Translations under genes and position numbers: made by a program
Shown: in pieces, positions 16,807-25,912 of the stretch
Position numbering within the stretch: the stretch's first letter is position 1
How the letters are laid out: every line of letters begins with the position of its first letter
Source of the DNA: Desulfonatronospira thiodismutans ASO3-1
GTDB taxonomy: Bacteria; Desulfobacterota; Desulfovibrionia; Desulfovibrionales; Desulfonatronovibrionaceae
Direction: 5' to 3'
NCBI RefSeq assembly: GCF_000174435.1
Contig: NZ_ACJN02000003.1
Coordinates: forward strand, 78,263 to 142,262
DNA: 64,000 nt
The notes under the pieces: model-generated
Told to the model about the DNA's origin: nothing
The model's database searches: none
Seen by the model: only the letters and a program-made list of their open reading frames with translations

Positions 16807-17745
16807 TCACACATGGTTTCTAAGCTTGAGCTCCATGGGGTGGGGATTTAGATACACCTGCTCCTTGAGATATGGCTGGTCGTATTTGCGCACGTAGTGA
16901 TTAAGAAGGGTTACAGGCACGATAAGTGGCACCAGCGAATCTTTGTAGTTGCCGATGACTTCCAGCAGCTCCTGCTTTTCATCGCTGCTCAGGTCCTTCT
17001 TGAAGTACCCCATGACATGCTGCAGCACGTTGACGTTTTTCTTGATGGTGGAAGAAAGTTTCAGGGCTGTCATGAGTTTGCTTATATATTGATCTGCGAG
17101 CTCATCAGGAGGCAGCTCCCTGGCCCCGGCCACCAGCCTGCCCAGCTCCCTGTAGGCATTTACATTGTGGGCCATAAGGAGCAGCTTGTGCCGGGTATGA
17201 AAATCAATGAGACGGGCGGTGGTCAGCCCCTGCTCCATCAGTTCCAGCCACCTGCCGTAGACAAATATCCTGGTGATAAAATTCTCCCTGAGCATGGGAT
17301 CATGCAGCCTGCCCTCTTCTTCCACGGGCAGCAGGGGAAAGCGCTCCATGAACATTCCCGCGAATATCCCCCGCCCCTTGGGAACCGGGTGACCCTTGTC
17401 ATTGTAGACTTTTACCCTCTCCATGCCGCTGCTGGGAGACTTGCTCTTAAAAATGAAACCGCACAGCTTTTCTTTTTCCAGTGCATCCAGCCTTTTTGAT
17501 GCCCAGCTTTGCATGACACTGGTATAGTCCTCTCCGGACTTCTGGGTGACCAGCCTTGGAGAGTCTATATCCCCTACCAACCGCAGGGCTTCTCTGGGTA
17601 TGGGCATTCCCGATTCGGTTTCCGGGCATACCGGTACATAGCTCACATACTTGCCCAGCAGGTCCCGCAGGTACCTGTCCAGCTTGTGCCCTCCGTCATA
17701 GCGCACGTTTTCGCCCAGAAGGCATGTACTAATTCCAATTTTCAA
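16807..17745 (-). CDS. DUF523-DUF1722 protein (TudS/YbgA-like)
   Basis: This 312-residue two-domain protein starts at a TTG (17745) preceded by AAGGAG at good spacing. The N-terminal part (1-155) is DUF523, with GISTCLLGENVRYDGGHK and PVCPETESGMPIPRE. DUF523 proteins of the TudS type bind an Fe-S cluster with three Cys and desulfurate thiouracil; the Cys pair is visible here. The C-terminal part (160-300) is DUF1722, as in E. coli YbgA (LIDFHTRHKLLLMAHN, Y..LGRLV). The fusion is common in bacteria. The reaction in this organism is not established. Confidence 0.85.
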   Translation of the reverse strand: MKIGISTCLLGENVRYDGGHKLDRYLRDLLGKYVSYVPVCPETESGMPIPREALRLVGDIDSPRLVTQKSGEDYTSVMQSWASKRLDALEKEKLCGFIFKSKSPSSGMERVKVYNDKGHPVPKGRGIFAGMFMERFPLLPVEEEGRLHDPMLRENFITRIFVYGRWLELMEQGLTTARLIDFHTRHKLLLMAHNVNAYRELGRLVAGARELPPDELADQYISKLMTALKLSSTIKKNVNVLQHVMGYFKKDLSSDEKQELLEVIGNYKDSLVPLIVPVTLLNHYVRKYDQPYLKEQVYLNPHPMELKLRNHV

Positions 17746-17770
17746 GTGTTTCTCCTTGCATAATTAAAAG

Positions 17771-17939
17771 GTAACCATTCAGGGGGTTCTCGGTGGTGGC
17801 TACTGGCACCAGGCCTGGGGACTGTCCCCGCTAAGTACTAACTGAGCAGGTTCACAAACTTAGTGTCTACAATTTTTGTGCGAAAAAGGTGTCGCGGGGA
17901 CTGTCCCCGGGACGTTTCCTGTGCCCCCTGAATGGTTAC
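17771..17939. mobile_element. MITE-like element, GTAACC family, with 8-bp target duplication
   Basis: This 169-bp element has inverted ends GTAACCATTCAGGGGG and CCCCCTGAATGGTTAC. It is flanked on both sides by ATTAAAAG (17763-17770 and 17940-17947), an exact 8-bp target-site duplication. Two internal palindromes GGGGACTGTCCCC lie near 17818 and 17897. It has no coding capacity. It lies between the start of the DUF523 gene and the 3' end of the export-protein gene. Confidence 0.8.
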
Positions 17940-17952
17940 ATTAAAAGTATAC

Positions 17953-18411
17953 TCAGCCGGTTAAAAACCGCAGGCCTTCGATACCGTAATAAACTCCCAG
18001 AGTCAGGCCAGTGGTCCAGACCACCAGGCTGATGTTCATCCACACCAGAAGATCTTTTTTTGAAGTTCTGAAGGTCAAAGCAATGAGTACGGCCAGGTGG
18101 ACCCCGGTAAGAGCCGGTGCCAGCAAAGACAGCCCCGGAAGACCGTACCTGTTCCAGATTCTTAAAGCCCTCCTTCTGCGCCTGGAGGCCGGTCTTGCAT
18201 AGCCTTTTGCCTTGCCCGCCCTCCATTTGCGCCACAGCTCATAGCCGTACACCATGATAAATATCGGTGCGGTATTTCCGGCAAAGGCCAGGATGCCCAC
18301 CAGCCAGGGATCAAGGCTCATGGCCAGAGCTGCGGGTATCACCAGCAGAATCTCTATCCAGGGGGTTGCCGACAGGATAAAAACCAGAAAGTATTGCCAC
18401 AAGGCTTCCAT
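17953..18411 (-). CDS. Small multidrug export family membrane protein
   Basis: This 152-residue membrane protein has four or so hydrophobic segments: FLVFILSATPWIEILLVIPA, then WLVGILAFAGNTAPIFIMVYG, and after a basic loop (ARPASRRRRRALRIWNRYG) LSLLAPALTGVHLAVLIALTF and a last helix. WIEILLVIPA and the GLPGLSLLAP..TGVHLA pattern fit the PF06695 'small multi-drug export' family. That name is historical and transport by these proteins is poorly characterised. The orientation matches the neighbours; the gap to the aldehyde dehydrogenase stop is 32 nt. Confidence 0.75.
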   Translation of the reverse strand: MEALWQYFLVFILSATPWIEILLVIPAALAMSLDPWLVGILAFAGNTAPIFIMVYGYELWRKWRAGKAKGYARPASRRRRRALRIWNRYGLPGLSLLAPALTGVHLAVLIALTFRTSKKDLLVWMNISLVVWTTGLTLGVYYGIEGLRFLTG

Positions 18412-18443
18412 AAATTATCCCGTGTCTTCCGGCATAAAAAATT

Positions 18444-19811
18444 CTACCTGACGAATACCGTCTTGATGTTGGTAAATTCTCTTATGCCCTGAACGGAAAG
18501 TTCACGGCCGTACCCGCTGTCTTTAATCCCTCCAAAGGGCAGCCTGGGATCCGACTGGACCATGGAATTTACAAAACAGGAGCCAGCCTCGATCTCACTG
18601 GAAGCGATCCTGGTGCCACGCTCTATATCCCGGGTAAAAACCGCAGAACCCAGGCCGAACCTGGTCCTGTTGGCCAGCTCTATGGCTTCTTTTTCATCAT
18701 TAGCGCTTATGACGGCCGCTGCAGGCCCGAAAAGTTCCTCCTCAAAAGCCGGCATGCCAGGCTTTACACCGGAAAGAACAGTACCTGGATACCAGAATCC
18801 GGGACCTTCGGGAATATATCCCCCAAGCTCAAGCCTTGCTCCCTGCCCCATGGAACGTTCCACCTGGCCGTGCAGTTCCCGGCGCAGGTCTTCCCTGGCC
18901 ATGGGCCCAAGGGTGCAGTCATCATGCATGGGATCTGCCATGTTCGCCCGGGCCATTTCCTGCAGAAACAGATCCATAAAATCGTCGTAGACCTTTTGCA
19001 CCACAATGATCCTCTTGGCTGCTATACATGTCTGCCCGTTGTTCATGAGCCTGCTTGCGGCGCATGTCCGGGCTGCAAGCTCCAGGTCCGCGTCCTCCAG
19101 GACCAAGTAAGGATCACTGCCTCCGAGCTCCAGCACGGTCTTCTTGAGCATGCTTCCGGCGCGCTCTGCTATTGCCCTGCCGGCGCTCACGCTTCCTGTA
19201 AGGGTGGCCCCTCTGACGCGCCCGTCTCCCAGGATTTCCAGGGCCTGCTCCTTGTTGATGAACAGGTTTGAGAAAACTCCCCTGGGTAGACCCGCCTGCA
19301 AAAGGACCTTTTCAACCTCGGCAGCGCATCCGGGTACGTTGGCCGCATGCTTGAGCAGGCAGGTATTGCCGGCCATGAGCGCGGGTACAGCGAAACGCAG
19401 AACCTGCCAGAAAGGAAAATTCCAGGGCATCACAGCAAGCACAGGCCCCAGGGGATTGTAAGTCACAAAGCTTCTGCCGCTATCCACTTTTATCTCTTCA
19501 TCTGATAAATAACCTGCGCCATGTTCTGCATAAAAATCACAGAGCCGGGCACACTTGTCTATTTCTCCCCTGGCCGCGGCTATGGGCTTGCCCATTTCCC
19601 TGGTAATAATATCTGCATATTTCTTACTGTTCTGTCTCAATATCTCCCCAACAGCACCTACAAGCCCTGCACGGCATTCATACCCCGTCTCCCGCCACTG
19701 AAGGTACGCCTGGAAACTTTCCTCCAGGGCACTCTCAAGTTCCCGGGAACCTATGCAGGCTACACTTTGCAGCTCTTCTCCAGTGGCAGGGTTTACAGCC
19801 TTATATCCCAT
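18444..19811 (-). CDS. Aldehyde dehydrogenase (succinate-semialdehyde dehydrogenase type)
   Basis: The 455-residue length is typical of the Sad/GabD1 group. The protein has MPWNFPFWQ in the cofactor pocket, LTGSVSAGRAI, the catalytic Glu in VLELGGSDPYLVLEDAD and the catalytic Cys in MNNGQTCIAAKRI. EELFGPAAAVI and LPFGGIKDSGYGREL complete the family pattern. It oxidises an aldehyde to the acid with NAD(P)+; succinate semialdehyde is the usual substrate of close relatives, but the substrate cannot be fixed from sequence. AGGATAG precedes the ATG. There are no GABA-pathway neighbours. Confidence 0.85.
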   Translation of the reverse strand: MGYKAVNPATGEELQSVACIGSRELESALEESFQAYLQWRETGYECRAGLVGAVGEILRQNSKKYADIITREMGKPIAAARGEIDKCARLCDFYAEHGAGYLSDEEIKVDSGRSFVTYNPLGPVLAVMPWNFPFWQVLRFAVPALMAGNTCLLKHAANVPGCAAEVEKVLLQAGLPRGVFSNLFINKEQALEILGDGRVRGATLTGSVSAGRAIAERAGSMLKKTVLELGGSDPYLVLEDADLELAARTCAASRLMNNGQTCIAAKRIIVVQKVYDDFMDLFLQEMARANMADPMHDDCTLGPMAREDLRRELHGQVERSMGQGARLELGGYIPEGPGFWYPGTVLSGVKPGMPAFEEELFGPAAAVISANDEKEAIELANRTRFGLGSAVFTRDIERGTRIASSEIEAGSCFVNSMVQSDPRLPFGGIKDSGYGRELSVQGIREFTNIKTVFVR

Positions 19812-19887
19812 ATGAATCTATCCTTTATAAGTTGATGTTCAGCCCTGTTCCTGGCCGCCCTGACTCTCTTTGCTTTACAGCCAGGTC

Positions 19888-20022
19888 ACCCCCCAATCCC
19901 CCAATCCCTCAATTCCCCAATCCCTCAATCCCTCAATCCCCCAATCCCCCAACCCCCCAATTCCCCAATTCCCCAATACCCCAATCCCTCAATTCCCCAA
20001 TCCCTCAATTCCCCAATCCCTC
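19888..20022 (-). repeat. G-rich minisatellite at the stop of the protoglobin kinase gene
   Basis: Copies of CCCCAATCCCTCAATT fill the gap between two minus-strand genes. The stop codon of the histidine kinase (TCA on the plus strand, 20021-20023) is itself part of a repeat unit. The sense strand is G-rich (GGGATTGGGG). This is the same family as 16681-16803 and 63060-63108. Confidence 0.75.
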
Positions 20023-21178
20023 AATCCAAATCTCCCCGAGGCAGACTGGCCAGGCAAGCCACGCCGCCTTTGGAGACTGGGTAGAGCATTATATTTCCCT
20101 TGACCTTCTGGGCCACCACCCTGGATATGGGCAGGCCCAGTCCGGTGCCCATGGCCCGGGTGGAAAAAAAGGGCGTAAACAGGGTCTCCATTTCATCTGT
20201 ACCAGAGAGTTTACCTGTATTGAATATCTCCACCAGAACATACATGGAGGTTCCCGGATCCAGTGAGGTCTGCACGCTTATGACCGGATTCTCTGTATCT
20301 ACTGCCTCAAAGGCGTTGGCCAGCAGGTGCCTGAACATGAGGCGGTACTCATCAGGGTTGCCCAGCACCTGTTTGGCCATGGGAGCAAAACCGGTCTGCA
20401 GGTCCAGGTTGTCCACCGGATAGCGATTACTGCACTCATCCAGGACTTGTTGCAGCATTTCCTGCAGGAAAACAGGGCTCCATTCCGACTGGCGGTGAAA
20501 AACTTCGTTGTAGCTGCTTACATCCCGAACCATCTTCTCCATGCGCCTGGACTCGGCCAGAATGGTGTCGTAGGTTTCATGGGCCGCCCCGGCAGTGACT
20601 TCCTTGCTGCGCTTGAGGCGCATGATGCTGCCCCCGATGACGGTAATGGGATTTCTGATCTGGTGGGCGATACCCCTTATAACTTCGCTGTCGCACTGAA
20701 AGGTGTTGGCTAAAAAAGCCTCGGTTTCAATGAGCAGACACAGATCCAGGGCCTTTTCTACCGCCTCCATGGCTTCCGCCATATCCTCCTGTGCGATGCT
20801 TCTGCTGATGGCCTGATTGCAGAATCTCCTGGCAAGGCAGTATCCAAGGTTTACAAACCTGTGATCCAGGTTGATGCGCACATGGGTTATCCCACTGTTC
20901 CACATCCAGCCCACCAGGTGTTCATCAAAATCCCTGGTCAGTATGCTCTCAAACCACCTCTTCCATATTCCCTGCAGCTGTCCTGGATATTCCTGAACCT
21001 CAAGATAAGGCCTGGTCTCTTCAACCCCCCTGAAAAACTCCTCGAAATACACGGCAAAATCCTCTTTGTGCTCTGCAATTACATGACCGTGCTTTTTGAG
21101 AAGCTCTTGAGTCTTGGCATCAAAACCTATCTGTTCCTTGAAATAAAGAAGTCTTTCCAGTGGAACCTGTTTACGCAT
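20021..21178 (-). CDS. Globin-coupled sensor histidine kinase (protoglobin domain)
   Basis: The 385 residues start with a protoglobin-like sensor (about 1-170). WKRWFESILTRDFDEHLVGW and ITHVRINLDHRFVNLGY supply the proximal His of a haem-binding globin. A HisKA-type H-box follows (GIAHQIRNPITVIGGS), then a HATPase with LANAFEAVD, NTGKLSG and GTGLGLPISRVVAQKVKGN. There are no transmembrane segments, so it should be cytoplasmic and sense O2, NO or CO through haem. No response regulator is adjacent. Its last codons run straight into a G-rich minisatellite that supplies the stop codon. Oxygen sensing suits an anaerobe but is inferred. Confidence 0.8.
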   Translation of the reverse strand: MRKQVPLERLLYFKEQIGFDAKTQELLKKHGHVIAEHKEDFAVYFEEFFRGVEETRPYLEVQEYPGQLQGIWKRWFESILTRDFDEHLVGWMWNSGITHVRINLDHRFVNLGYCLARRFCNQAISRSIAQEDMAEAMEAVEKALDLCLLIETEAFLANTFQCDSEVIRGIAHQIRNPITVIGGSIMRLKRSKEVTAGAAHETYDTILAESRRMEKMVRDVSSYNEVFHRQSEWSPVFLQEMLQQVLDECSNRYPVDNLDLQTGFAPMAKQVLGNPDEYRLMFRHLLANAFEAVDTENPVISVQTSLDPGTSMYVLVEIFNTGKLSGTDEMETLFTPFFSTRAMGTGLGLPISRVVAQKVKGNIMLYPVSKGGVACLASLPRGDLD

Positions 21179-21436
21179 AATAATCGCCCCGAGTTACATT
21201 TCTGAATACATCAGTCCTGCCAAATCTTCAGCAGCACCTGAAAATTGCCTGCCTGGCAAGAATTTCCTGCCTCAAGAGCATCCTCCTGTAAAGTGCTTGG
21301 ACCCAAAAACCTGCAAGGCCTGTTTCATTGCCGCAAAAGCCCGCATTGACCAGGGCAGCAAGTAATGGTACTTTAAAAATTATCAGTTTGCCCCGGGCCT
21401 GGCGGTTCTGCCAGGCAGGCCTAAATACCCGCACCT

Positions 21437-22411
21437 GTGACCATTATTACTATGAACAGCAGTACCAACGACGAGCACGTAAGGCCTCACACTCTTGACC
21501 AGTTTGTAGGCCAGGAGGATGTACGCTCCAACCTCAAGGTCTACCTCGGAGCTGCCCTGGAAAGAGGGCTGCATCTGGATCACACCCTGCTTTACGGCAA
21601 CCCCGGACTGGGCAAGACCACCATGGCCAGGATTCTGGCCGGAGAACTGGGGGTGAATATTGTCTGCACCACCGGACCGGTTCTGGAGAGAAGCGCTGAT
21701 CTGGCTGCCATTCTGACCAACCTGAGCAGAAATGATGTCCTGTTCATCGATGAAATACACCGCATGCCGGCCACAGTAGAAGAAATTCTCTACCCTGCCC
21801 TGGAGGATTTCAAGCTGGATCTTATCCTGGGTCAGGGACCCGGGGCCAGGACGGTAAAGATCGACCTGGAACCATTCACCCTGGTGGGGGCGACCACCAG
21901 GATCGGGCTTTTAACCTCCCCCCTGCGGGACCGCTTCGGGGTCATCTGCAGGCTGGACTTTTATGCCCCTGAGGAACTGGCCACCATAGTGGAACGCTCC
22001 GCAAGGATCCTTGGAATCAACATAACCTCTGACGGTGCCCTGGAAATCGGCAGACGTTCCAGGGGCACCCCGCGAATAGCCAACCGCCTGCTTCGAAGGG
22101 TGCATGATTTTGCAGTGGTGGGCAGGCAGGAGGTCATCGACTCTCAGGTGGCATCCAGGGCACTCAAGCGCATGGATGTTGATCCCCTGGGCCTGGACCA
22201 GATGGATCGCAAGATCCTGGACTGCATCATCCGCCAATTCGCAGGCGGTCCTGTGGGAGTCAAGACAGTAGCTGTGGCCTGTTCAGAAGAAGTCCGCACC
22301 CTGGAAGACATTTACGAACCGTATCTCATCCAGTGCGGATTTTTAAAACGCACCCCCAGGGGCAGAGTGGCCACTCCCAGGGCATACGAACACCTCAACC
22401 TACCGGTTTGA
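21437..22411 (+). CDS. ruvB: Holliday junction branch migration helicase RuvB
   Basis: This 324-residue AAA+ protein has Walker [12 protein letters not shown], Walker [12 protein letters not shown] and the arginine-finger region [15 protein letters not shown]. Its C-terminal winged helix contains [10 protein letters not shown] and [17 protein letters not shown], which is characteristic of RuvB. It is the motor that drives branch migration with RuvA. ruvA and ruvC, often adjacent, are not here. The longest start is a GTG (21437); an ATG at 21452 is equally possible, and neither has a clear ribosome site. A MITE-like element lies 30 nt after the stop. Confidence 0.95.
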   Translation: MTIITMNSSTNDEHVRPHTLDQFVGQEDVRSNLKVYLGAALERGLHLDHTLLYGNPGLGKTTMARILAGELGVNIVCTTGPVLERSADLAAILTNLSRNDVLFIDEIHRMPATVEEILYPALEDFKLDLILGQGPGARTVKIDLEPFTLVGATTRIGLLTSPLRDRFGVICRLDFYAPEELATIVERSARILGINITSDGALEIGRRSRGTPRIANRLLRRVHDFAVVGRQEVIDSQVASRALKRMDVDPLGLDQMDRKILDCIIRQFAGGPVGVKTVAVACSEEVRTLEDIYEPYLIQCGFLKRTPRGRVATPRAYEHLNLPV

Positions 22412-22441
22412 AGAAAAAAAGCCCTGCTACAACACTTAGAA

Positions 22442-22531
22442 GTAACCATTCAGGGGGGTAGGTACCGGCCAGGGGGACAGTCCCCTGGCCTAATGCCATG
22501 AGTAACCACCGAGGACCCCCTGAATGGTTAC
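22442..22531. mobile_element. MITE-like element, GTAACC family, with 8-bp target duplication
   Basis: This 90-bp element has 16-bp perfect inverted ends (GTAACCATTCAGGGGG and its complement) and a palindromic core (CCAGGGGGACAGTCCCCTGG). ACTTAGAA flanks it on both sides (22434-22441 and 22532-22539), an exact 8-bp duplication. It lies between ruvB and the opposing membrane protein gene. Confidence 0.85.
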
Positions 22532-22599
22532 ACTTAGAAAATGGGTTGCTTGTTAAGTCAGGGAAAGGCACAATAAATGCCTTTGCTCCCTGCCCTGTC

Positions 22600-22676
22600 T
22601 CCATCTCTTCCCACTCCCATACTCCCACACACCCATACTCCCATACGTTCTTCCCCATGCCCCATGCCCTATGCCC
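22600..22676 (-). repeat. G-rich minisatellite 3' of a membrane protein gene
   Basis: The plus strand reads CACTCCCATACTCCCACAC and CCCCATGCCCCATGCCCTA in overlapping irregular copies. It abuts the stop codon of the minus-strand gene at 22677. The sense strand has GGGGCAT and GGGAGTAT units, a second sequence type with the same G-run layout. Confidence 0.7.
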
Positions 22677-23651
22677 CTACCACATCCGGATCCGACCCGA
22701 AGCCCAGGACTCTAACGCCTGCATCCAGTCGCGCATGAATGTGCTCAGGACCTCACCCTGGGCGGCCATATCCGCCACTTCCAGGTAGGATACCAGGCGC
22801 ACGGCTACCACCAGCAAAAAGACCCCCGGACAGACAATAATGGCCGCTTTGTTGCGCAGGGGATGTGCACTGCGGGCTATCCGCAGCAGAAGCAGAACCG
22901 CAAGTACCAGAAAAATTACAAACAGGGCTCCGGGCATTATCAGGTGATCCGGCATGAACACCTCCCTGCCGGCAAAATACAACCAGATGCAGGTCAATGG
23001 GGAAACGACCGCAAAAAAGATCCCGCACCTGGATACATATCCCAGGACAAAGCGGTAATAATCCCTGCCGAAGTCATCCAGGTTGCGCCGGTATAAAAGG
23101 TATAAAAGACCCGCTGCTGATCCTGCGGCAATGGAAAGCAGGTACACCTGGACCAGGACTGGCCAGAACATGGAATCCGCCTGGGGATATACCGGGGACA
23201 GGGGGTCAAGCTCCCTCCACACGGCCCATAAAAGAATTCCGGCAAAGAGCATGCAGGCTGTCCCCCCAACAGAGCCCACCAGCAGATGCAGCCACTTGAC
23301 GCGAGCCAGCCAGTTCCAGCACAGGGTGAAAAAACCGAAAAAAACCAGGGCCACAAAGCAGATATATAAACCCGACTCCCAGAAAACATGGTGCTCCAGC
23401 CACATATCCGCTTCAGGCCCGTAGTAATAGCTGGCCCCAAGAAGCCCGGCACAGGCCAGGGACGTGGATATAATAAAAAGAAGCCCCAGTCTGGCTATCT
23501 GCCTGGCCATCTTGAACATGAAAACCTTCTTCCGCGCTATTCCACTCAGGTATCCAAGCAGAGACAGAACAGGCACCCCGGTAAAACAAGCCAGGTTAAA
23601 AAAAAGCGCTGCTGCAGGAAGAATATCGTTTATGGATATGAAAATTTGCAT
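22677..23651 (-). CDS. Polytopic membrane protein, unknown function
   Basis: The 324 residues carry about eight hydrophobic segments, for example LLFIISTSLACAGLLGASYY, then ESGLYICFVALVFFGFF, LLVGSVGGTACMLFAGIL, VQVYLLSIAAGSAAGLLYLL and ALFVIFLVLAVLLLLRIA. Several His and Trp residues sit near membrane edges (LEHHVFWES). A haem- or quinone-linked role, as in cytochrome-like membrane proteins, is possible but not supported by a recognised motif. GGAG lies 7 nt before the ATG. It stands alone, divergent from the cpoB-like gene. Confidence 0.6.
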   Translation of the reverse strand: MQIFISINDILPAAALFFNLACFTGVPVLSLLGYLSGIARKKVFMFKMARQIARLGLLFIISTSLACAGLLGASYYYGPEADMWLEHHVFWESGLYICFVALVFFGFFTLCWNWLARVKWLHLLVGSVGGTACMLFAGILLWAVWRELDPLSPVYPQADSMFWPVLVQVYLLSIAAGSAAGLLYLLYRRNLDDFGRDYYRFVLGYVSRCGIFFAVVSPLTCIWLYFAGREVFMPDHLIMPGALFVIFLVLAVLLLLRIARSAHPLRNKAAIIVCPGVFLLVVAVRLVSYLEVADMAAQGEVLSTFMRDWMQALESWASGRIRMW

Positions 23652-23834
23652 GAAAATTCTCCAGTAAAATGCATTGCACGGTCAATAGCGTTCAACCGGG
23701 CGGATTTTGCCCCAAAAGTACTTTACTGGCAAGGATATAAATCCGGGCCTTTAAACTCCTTGAAAAACCCGGGTGGTTGAAGTAACCTGTAAATTACATA
23801 TCCTGAAACTTAAAACTGCAATCAGGAGAAAGAA

Positions 23835-24572
23835 ATGACCTTCAGACTGCTGCTGCTTTTTCCTGCCCTGTTGCTGGTGGCGGGGTGCTCATCAGCCAAG
23901 CGCTACCCCCCGGAGGAAATGCATGATATCAGTGACAGGCTCTCGAGTCTGGAACAAAAAGTTCAGGAACATGACCAGGAAATAAGTAACCTGCAGACAG
24001 GGCTTGGCAACCTGAGACAGGATACTGAAAATATGCGCAGGCAGACCGCCCTGCGAATCATGGACCTGGAAATGCAGCTTGAACGGGAAGATTTTGTACC
24101 GGGCCCCGGGCCTGAAAACCTGGAGCCGGAACCAGTGGAAGAACCACCTGATCCACCACCTGCACCAGAAAAAAATGAAAAAGAGCCTGACAAGCCGGCG
24201 TCTGAAGCTAAGCAACTCTACAACCAGGCCCTGGAACTGTATTTTGACGAACAGGCCGAACAGGCCAGGCAGGCCTTCAGGGAATTCATAGACACGTATC
24301 CGGAACACCCCCTGGCTCCAAATGCCTGGTACTGGCTGGCTGAAACTTTTTACATGGAAAAAGAATACCCCCAGTCCATCCTGACCTTCAGGCAGGTGCT
24401 GGAGCACTTCCCTGAGGATCCCAAGGCACCGGATGCCCTGCTCAAAATAGGCTATGCCTACAAGAGACTCGAGGACAAAAGAAATGCCCGGTTTTACCTG
24501 GGGGTACTACTGGAGGACTACCCGGAAAGCAGCGCAGCGGACAAGGCCAGGGAAACACTTGATTCCCTTTAA
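23835..24572 (+). CDS. Cell division coordinator CpoB/YbgF-like lipoprotein
   Basis: This 245-residue protein has a lipoprotein signal (MTFRLLLLFPALLLVAGCSS, lipobox VAGC, Cys18). A coiled coil follows (about 30-90), then a Pro/Glu linker and three TPR-like repeats: KQLYNQALELYFDEQ, HPLAPNAWYWLAETFY and KAPDALLKIGYAYKRL. This is the layout of YbgF/CpoB, which couples the Tol-Pal machine to cell-wall synthesis. The E. coli protein is periplasmic and not a lipoprotein, so the lipobox is a difference. The tol-pal operon is 32 kb away in this window (55.4-59.6 kb). AGGAG precedes the ATG. Confidence 0.8.
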   Translation: MTFRLLLLFPALLLVAGCSSAKRYPPEEMHDISDRLSSLEQKVQEHDQEISNLQTGLGNLRQDTENMRRQTALRIMDLEMQLEREDFVPGPGPENLEPEPVEEPPDPPPAPEKNEKEPDKPASEAKQLYNQALELYFDEQAEQARQAFREFIDTYPEHPLAPNAWYWLAETFYMEKEYPQSILTFRQVLEHFPEDPKAPDALLKIGYAYKRLEDKRNARFYLGVLLEDYPESSAADKARETLDSL

Positions 24573-24623
24573 GGGCGGTGGTGTGGGTATTATCTATCCT
24601 GATTAATCAGCGTAGTTCCAATT

Positions 24624-24659
24624 TTTCTTGTTTTTTTATGACAGGGTTTCAAGAGTAAG
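24624..24659 (+). repeat. TTTCTTGTTTTTTATGAC block, copy A
   Basis: TTTCTTGTTTTTTTATGACA, then GGGTTTCAAGAGTAAG. It closely matches copy B at 26496-26530 (TTTCTTGTTTTTTATGACAA, then AGTTTCACCAGTAAG). Both lie just upstream of plus-strand genes. The likely meaning is a dispersed element end or conserved regulatory sequence; it also argues that the dprA start lies after this block. Confidence 0.5.
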
Positions 24660-24675
24660 TCACCAAGGCAGCCAA

Positions 24676-25821
24676 GTGCTCAAATTTTCCAGAGAAGACG
24701 AAATATGGGCCTGTCTGGCACTCTCCAAGACCAGAAGTCTGGGATGCAAGACCTGGCAGAAAATCCTGGAGGTTTTTCGCTCCCCGGCCCAGGCCCTGGC
24801 CAACAGCAGTCACTGGGCCGAGATGGGGCTGGTGAGTTCATCTCAGGCCGGCATCTTTAATTCCGGTCAGTGGAAGTCCGAGGCCCAGCGTGAGTTTGAA
24901 CGTATCCAGTCCGGACAGGAACAGGTACTGATATGGTCTGACTCCGAATATCCCGAACATTTACGGCATATTGCCGGGCCTCCTGTTTTGCTGTATTATC
25001 TCGGTGATATCTCCTTAGCTAAAAGTCCTTCTCTGGCGGTAGTGGGTTCCAGAAACAGCTCTGCCTACGGCCGGGAAATGACATCGAAAATCTGCAGGGA
25101 GCTTTCAGAAAAAGGAATAACCATAGTCTCAGGATTCGCCGAAGGCATAGACCGCGAAGCTCACAGGGCGGCCCTGAGCGCTCCAGGCAGCACCGTAGCC
25201 GTGCTGGGCACCGGCATAGACCTTATCTACCCGGCCATCAACCAGGATCTGTGGACGCATATCAGGGACCACGGCCTGATACTTTCGGAATTTCCCAGGG
25301 GAACCAGGCCGGATGCGCATAATTTCCCCTATCGCAACCGCATCATCAGCGGGCTCTCCCTGGGGGTGCTGGTAATGCAGGCGGAAATAAAAAGCGGCAG
25401 CATGCTCACAGCCGGCTATGCCCTGGACCACAACAGGGAAGTCTTTGCCCTGCCCGGACAGGTGAATCTACCCGGTTTTAGCGGGTGCAATCAGCTTATC
25501 CGCCAGGGGGCCATACTGGTAAGAACCGCCCAGGACATCCTGGAGGCCCTTCAGCTTGGACTGAAAAACCACCTGCAGCAGGAAAATGATAATGAAATGT
25601 CTGCACCAGTTCCTGCTGAACCGGCTCTTCCCGGTGATCTGACCAGCGAAGAAAAGGCCGTTGCCGGGGAACTTATAAACCGGGAGCGCACGCACATAGA
25701 TGACCTCTCACAGTGCCTGGATCTGAGCCCTTCCAGCATCAGCCGGATCCTGGTAAACCTTGAGATACGGGGCATGGTCAGAAGAGAGCCCGGGATGTAC
25801 TATAAATTTGTTCAAAACTGA
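24676..25821 (+). CDS. dprA: DNA-processing protein DprA (Smf)
   Basis: This 381-residue protein contains the Rossmann-like DprA core: VVGSRNSSAYGREM, then IVSGFAEGIDREAHRAAL, TVAVLGTGID, LSEFPRGTRPDAHNFPYRNR and LPGQVNLPGFSGCNQLI. A C-terminal winged-helix-like region (about 325-381) follows, and an N-terminal helical domain precedes. DprA loads RecA on incoming single-stranded DNA in natural transformation. A longer reading from a TTG at 24628 would begin inside the repeated TTTCTTG block. The GTG at 24676 is preferred, although its ribosome site (AAGG) is weak. No other competence gene is nearby. Confidence 0.92.
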   Translation: MLKFSREDEIWACLALSKTRSLGCKTWQKILEVFRSPAQALANSSHWAEMGLVSSSQAGIFNSGQWKSEAQREFERIQSGQEQVLIWSDSEYPEHLRHIAGPPVLLYYLGDISLAKSPSLAVVGSRNSSAYGREMTSKICRELSEKGITIVSGFAEGIDREAHRAALSAPGSTVAVLGTGIDLIYPAINQDLWTHIRDHGLILSEFPRGTRPDAHNFPYRNRIISGLSLGVLVMQAEIKSGSMLTAGYALDHNREVFALPGQVNLPGFSGCNQLIRQGAILVRTAQDILEALQLGLKNHLQQENDNEMSAPVPAEPALPGDLTSEEKAVAGELINRERTHIDDLSQCLDLSPSSISRILVNLEIRGMVRREPGMYYKFVQN

Positions 25822-25823
25822 CG

Positions 25824-25842
25824 CGGGCTATGCCGCAGCCCG
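25824..25842 (+). terminator. Weak terminator after dprA
   Basis: CGGGCT-ATGCCGC-AGCCCG forms a 6-bp stem 3 nt after the stop codon region of dprA. A loosely T-rich stretch (TTATCTGTTATTTGTT) follows rather than a clean T run. Confidence 0.4.
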
Positions 25843-25912
25843 GTTATCTGTTATTTGTTCATTGTTGATGGGGTAAGGCAGTTAATTCAAGCTTTTGGTC
25901 TTAAGCAGTTAA

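Noticed and set aside
16681..20022. CCCAATCCC arrays as possible CRISPR
   Set aside because: Units of 8-16 nt follow each other without unique spacers, and no cas gene is nearby.
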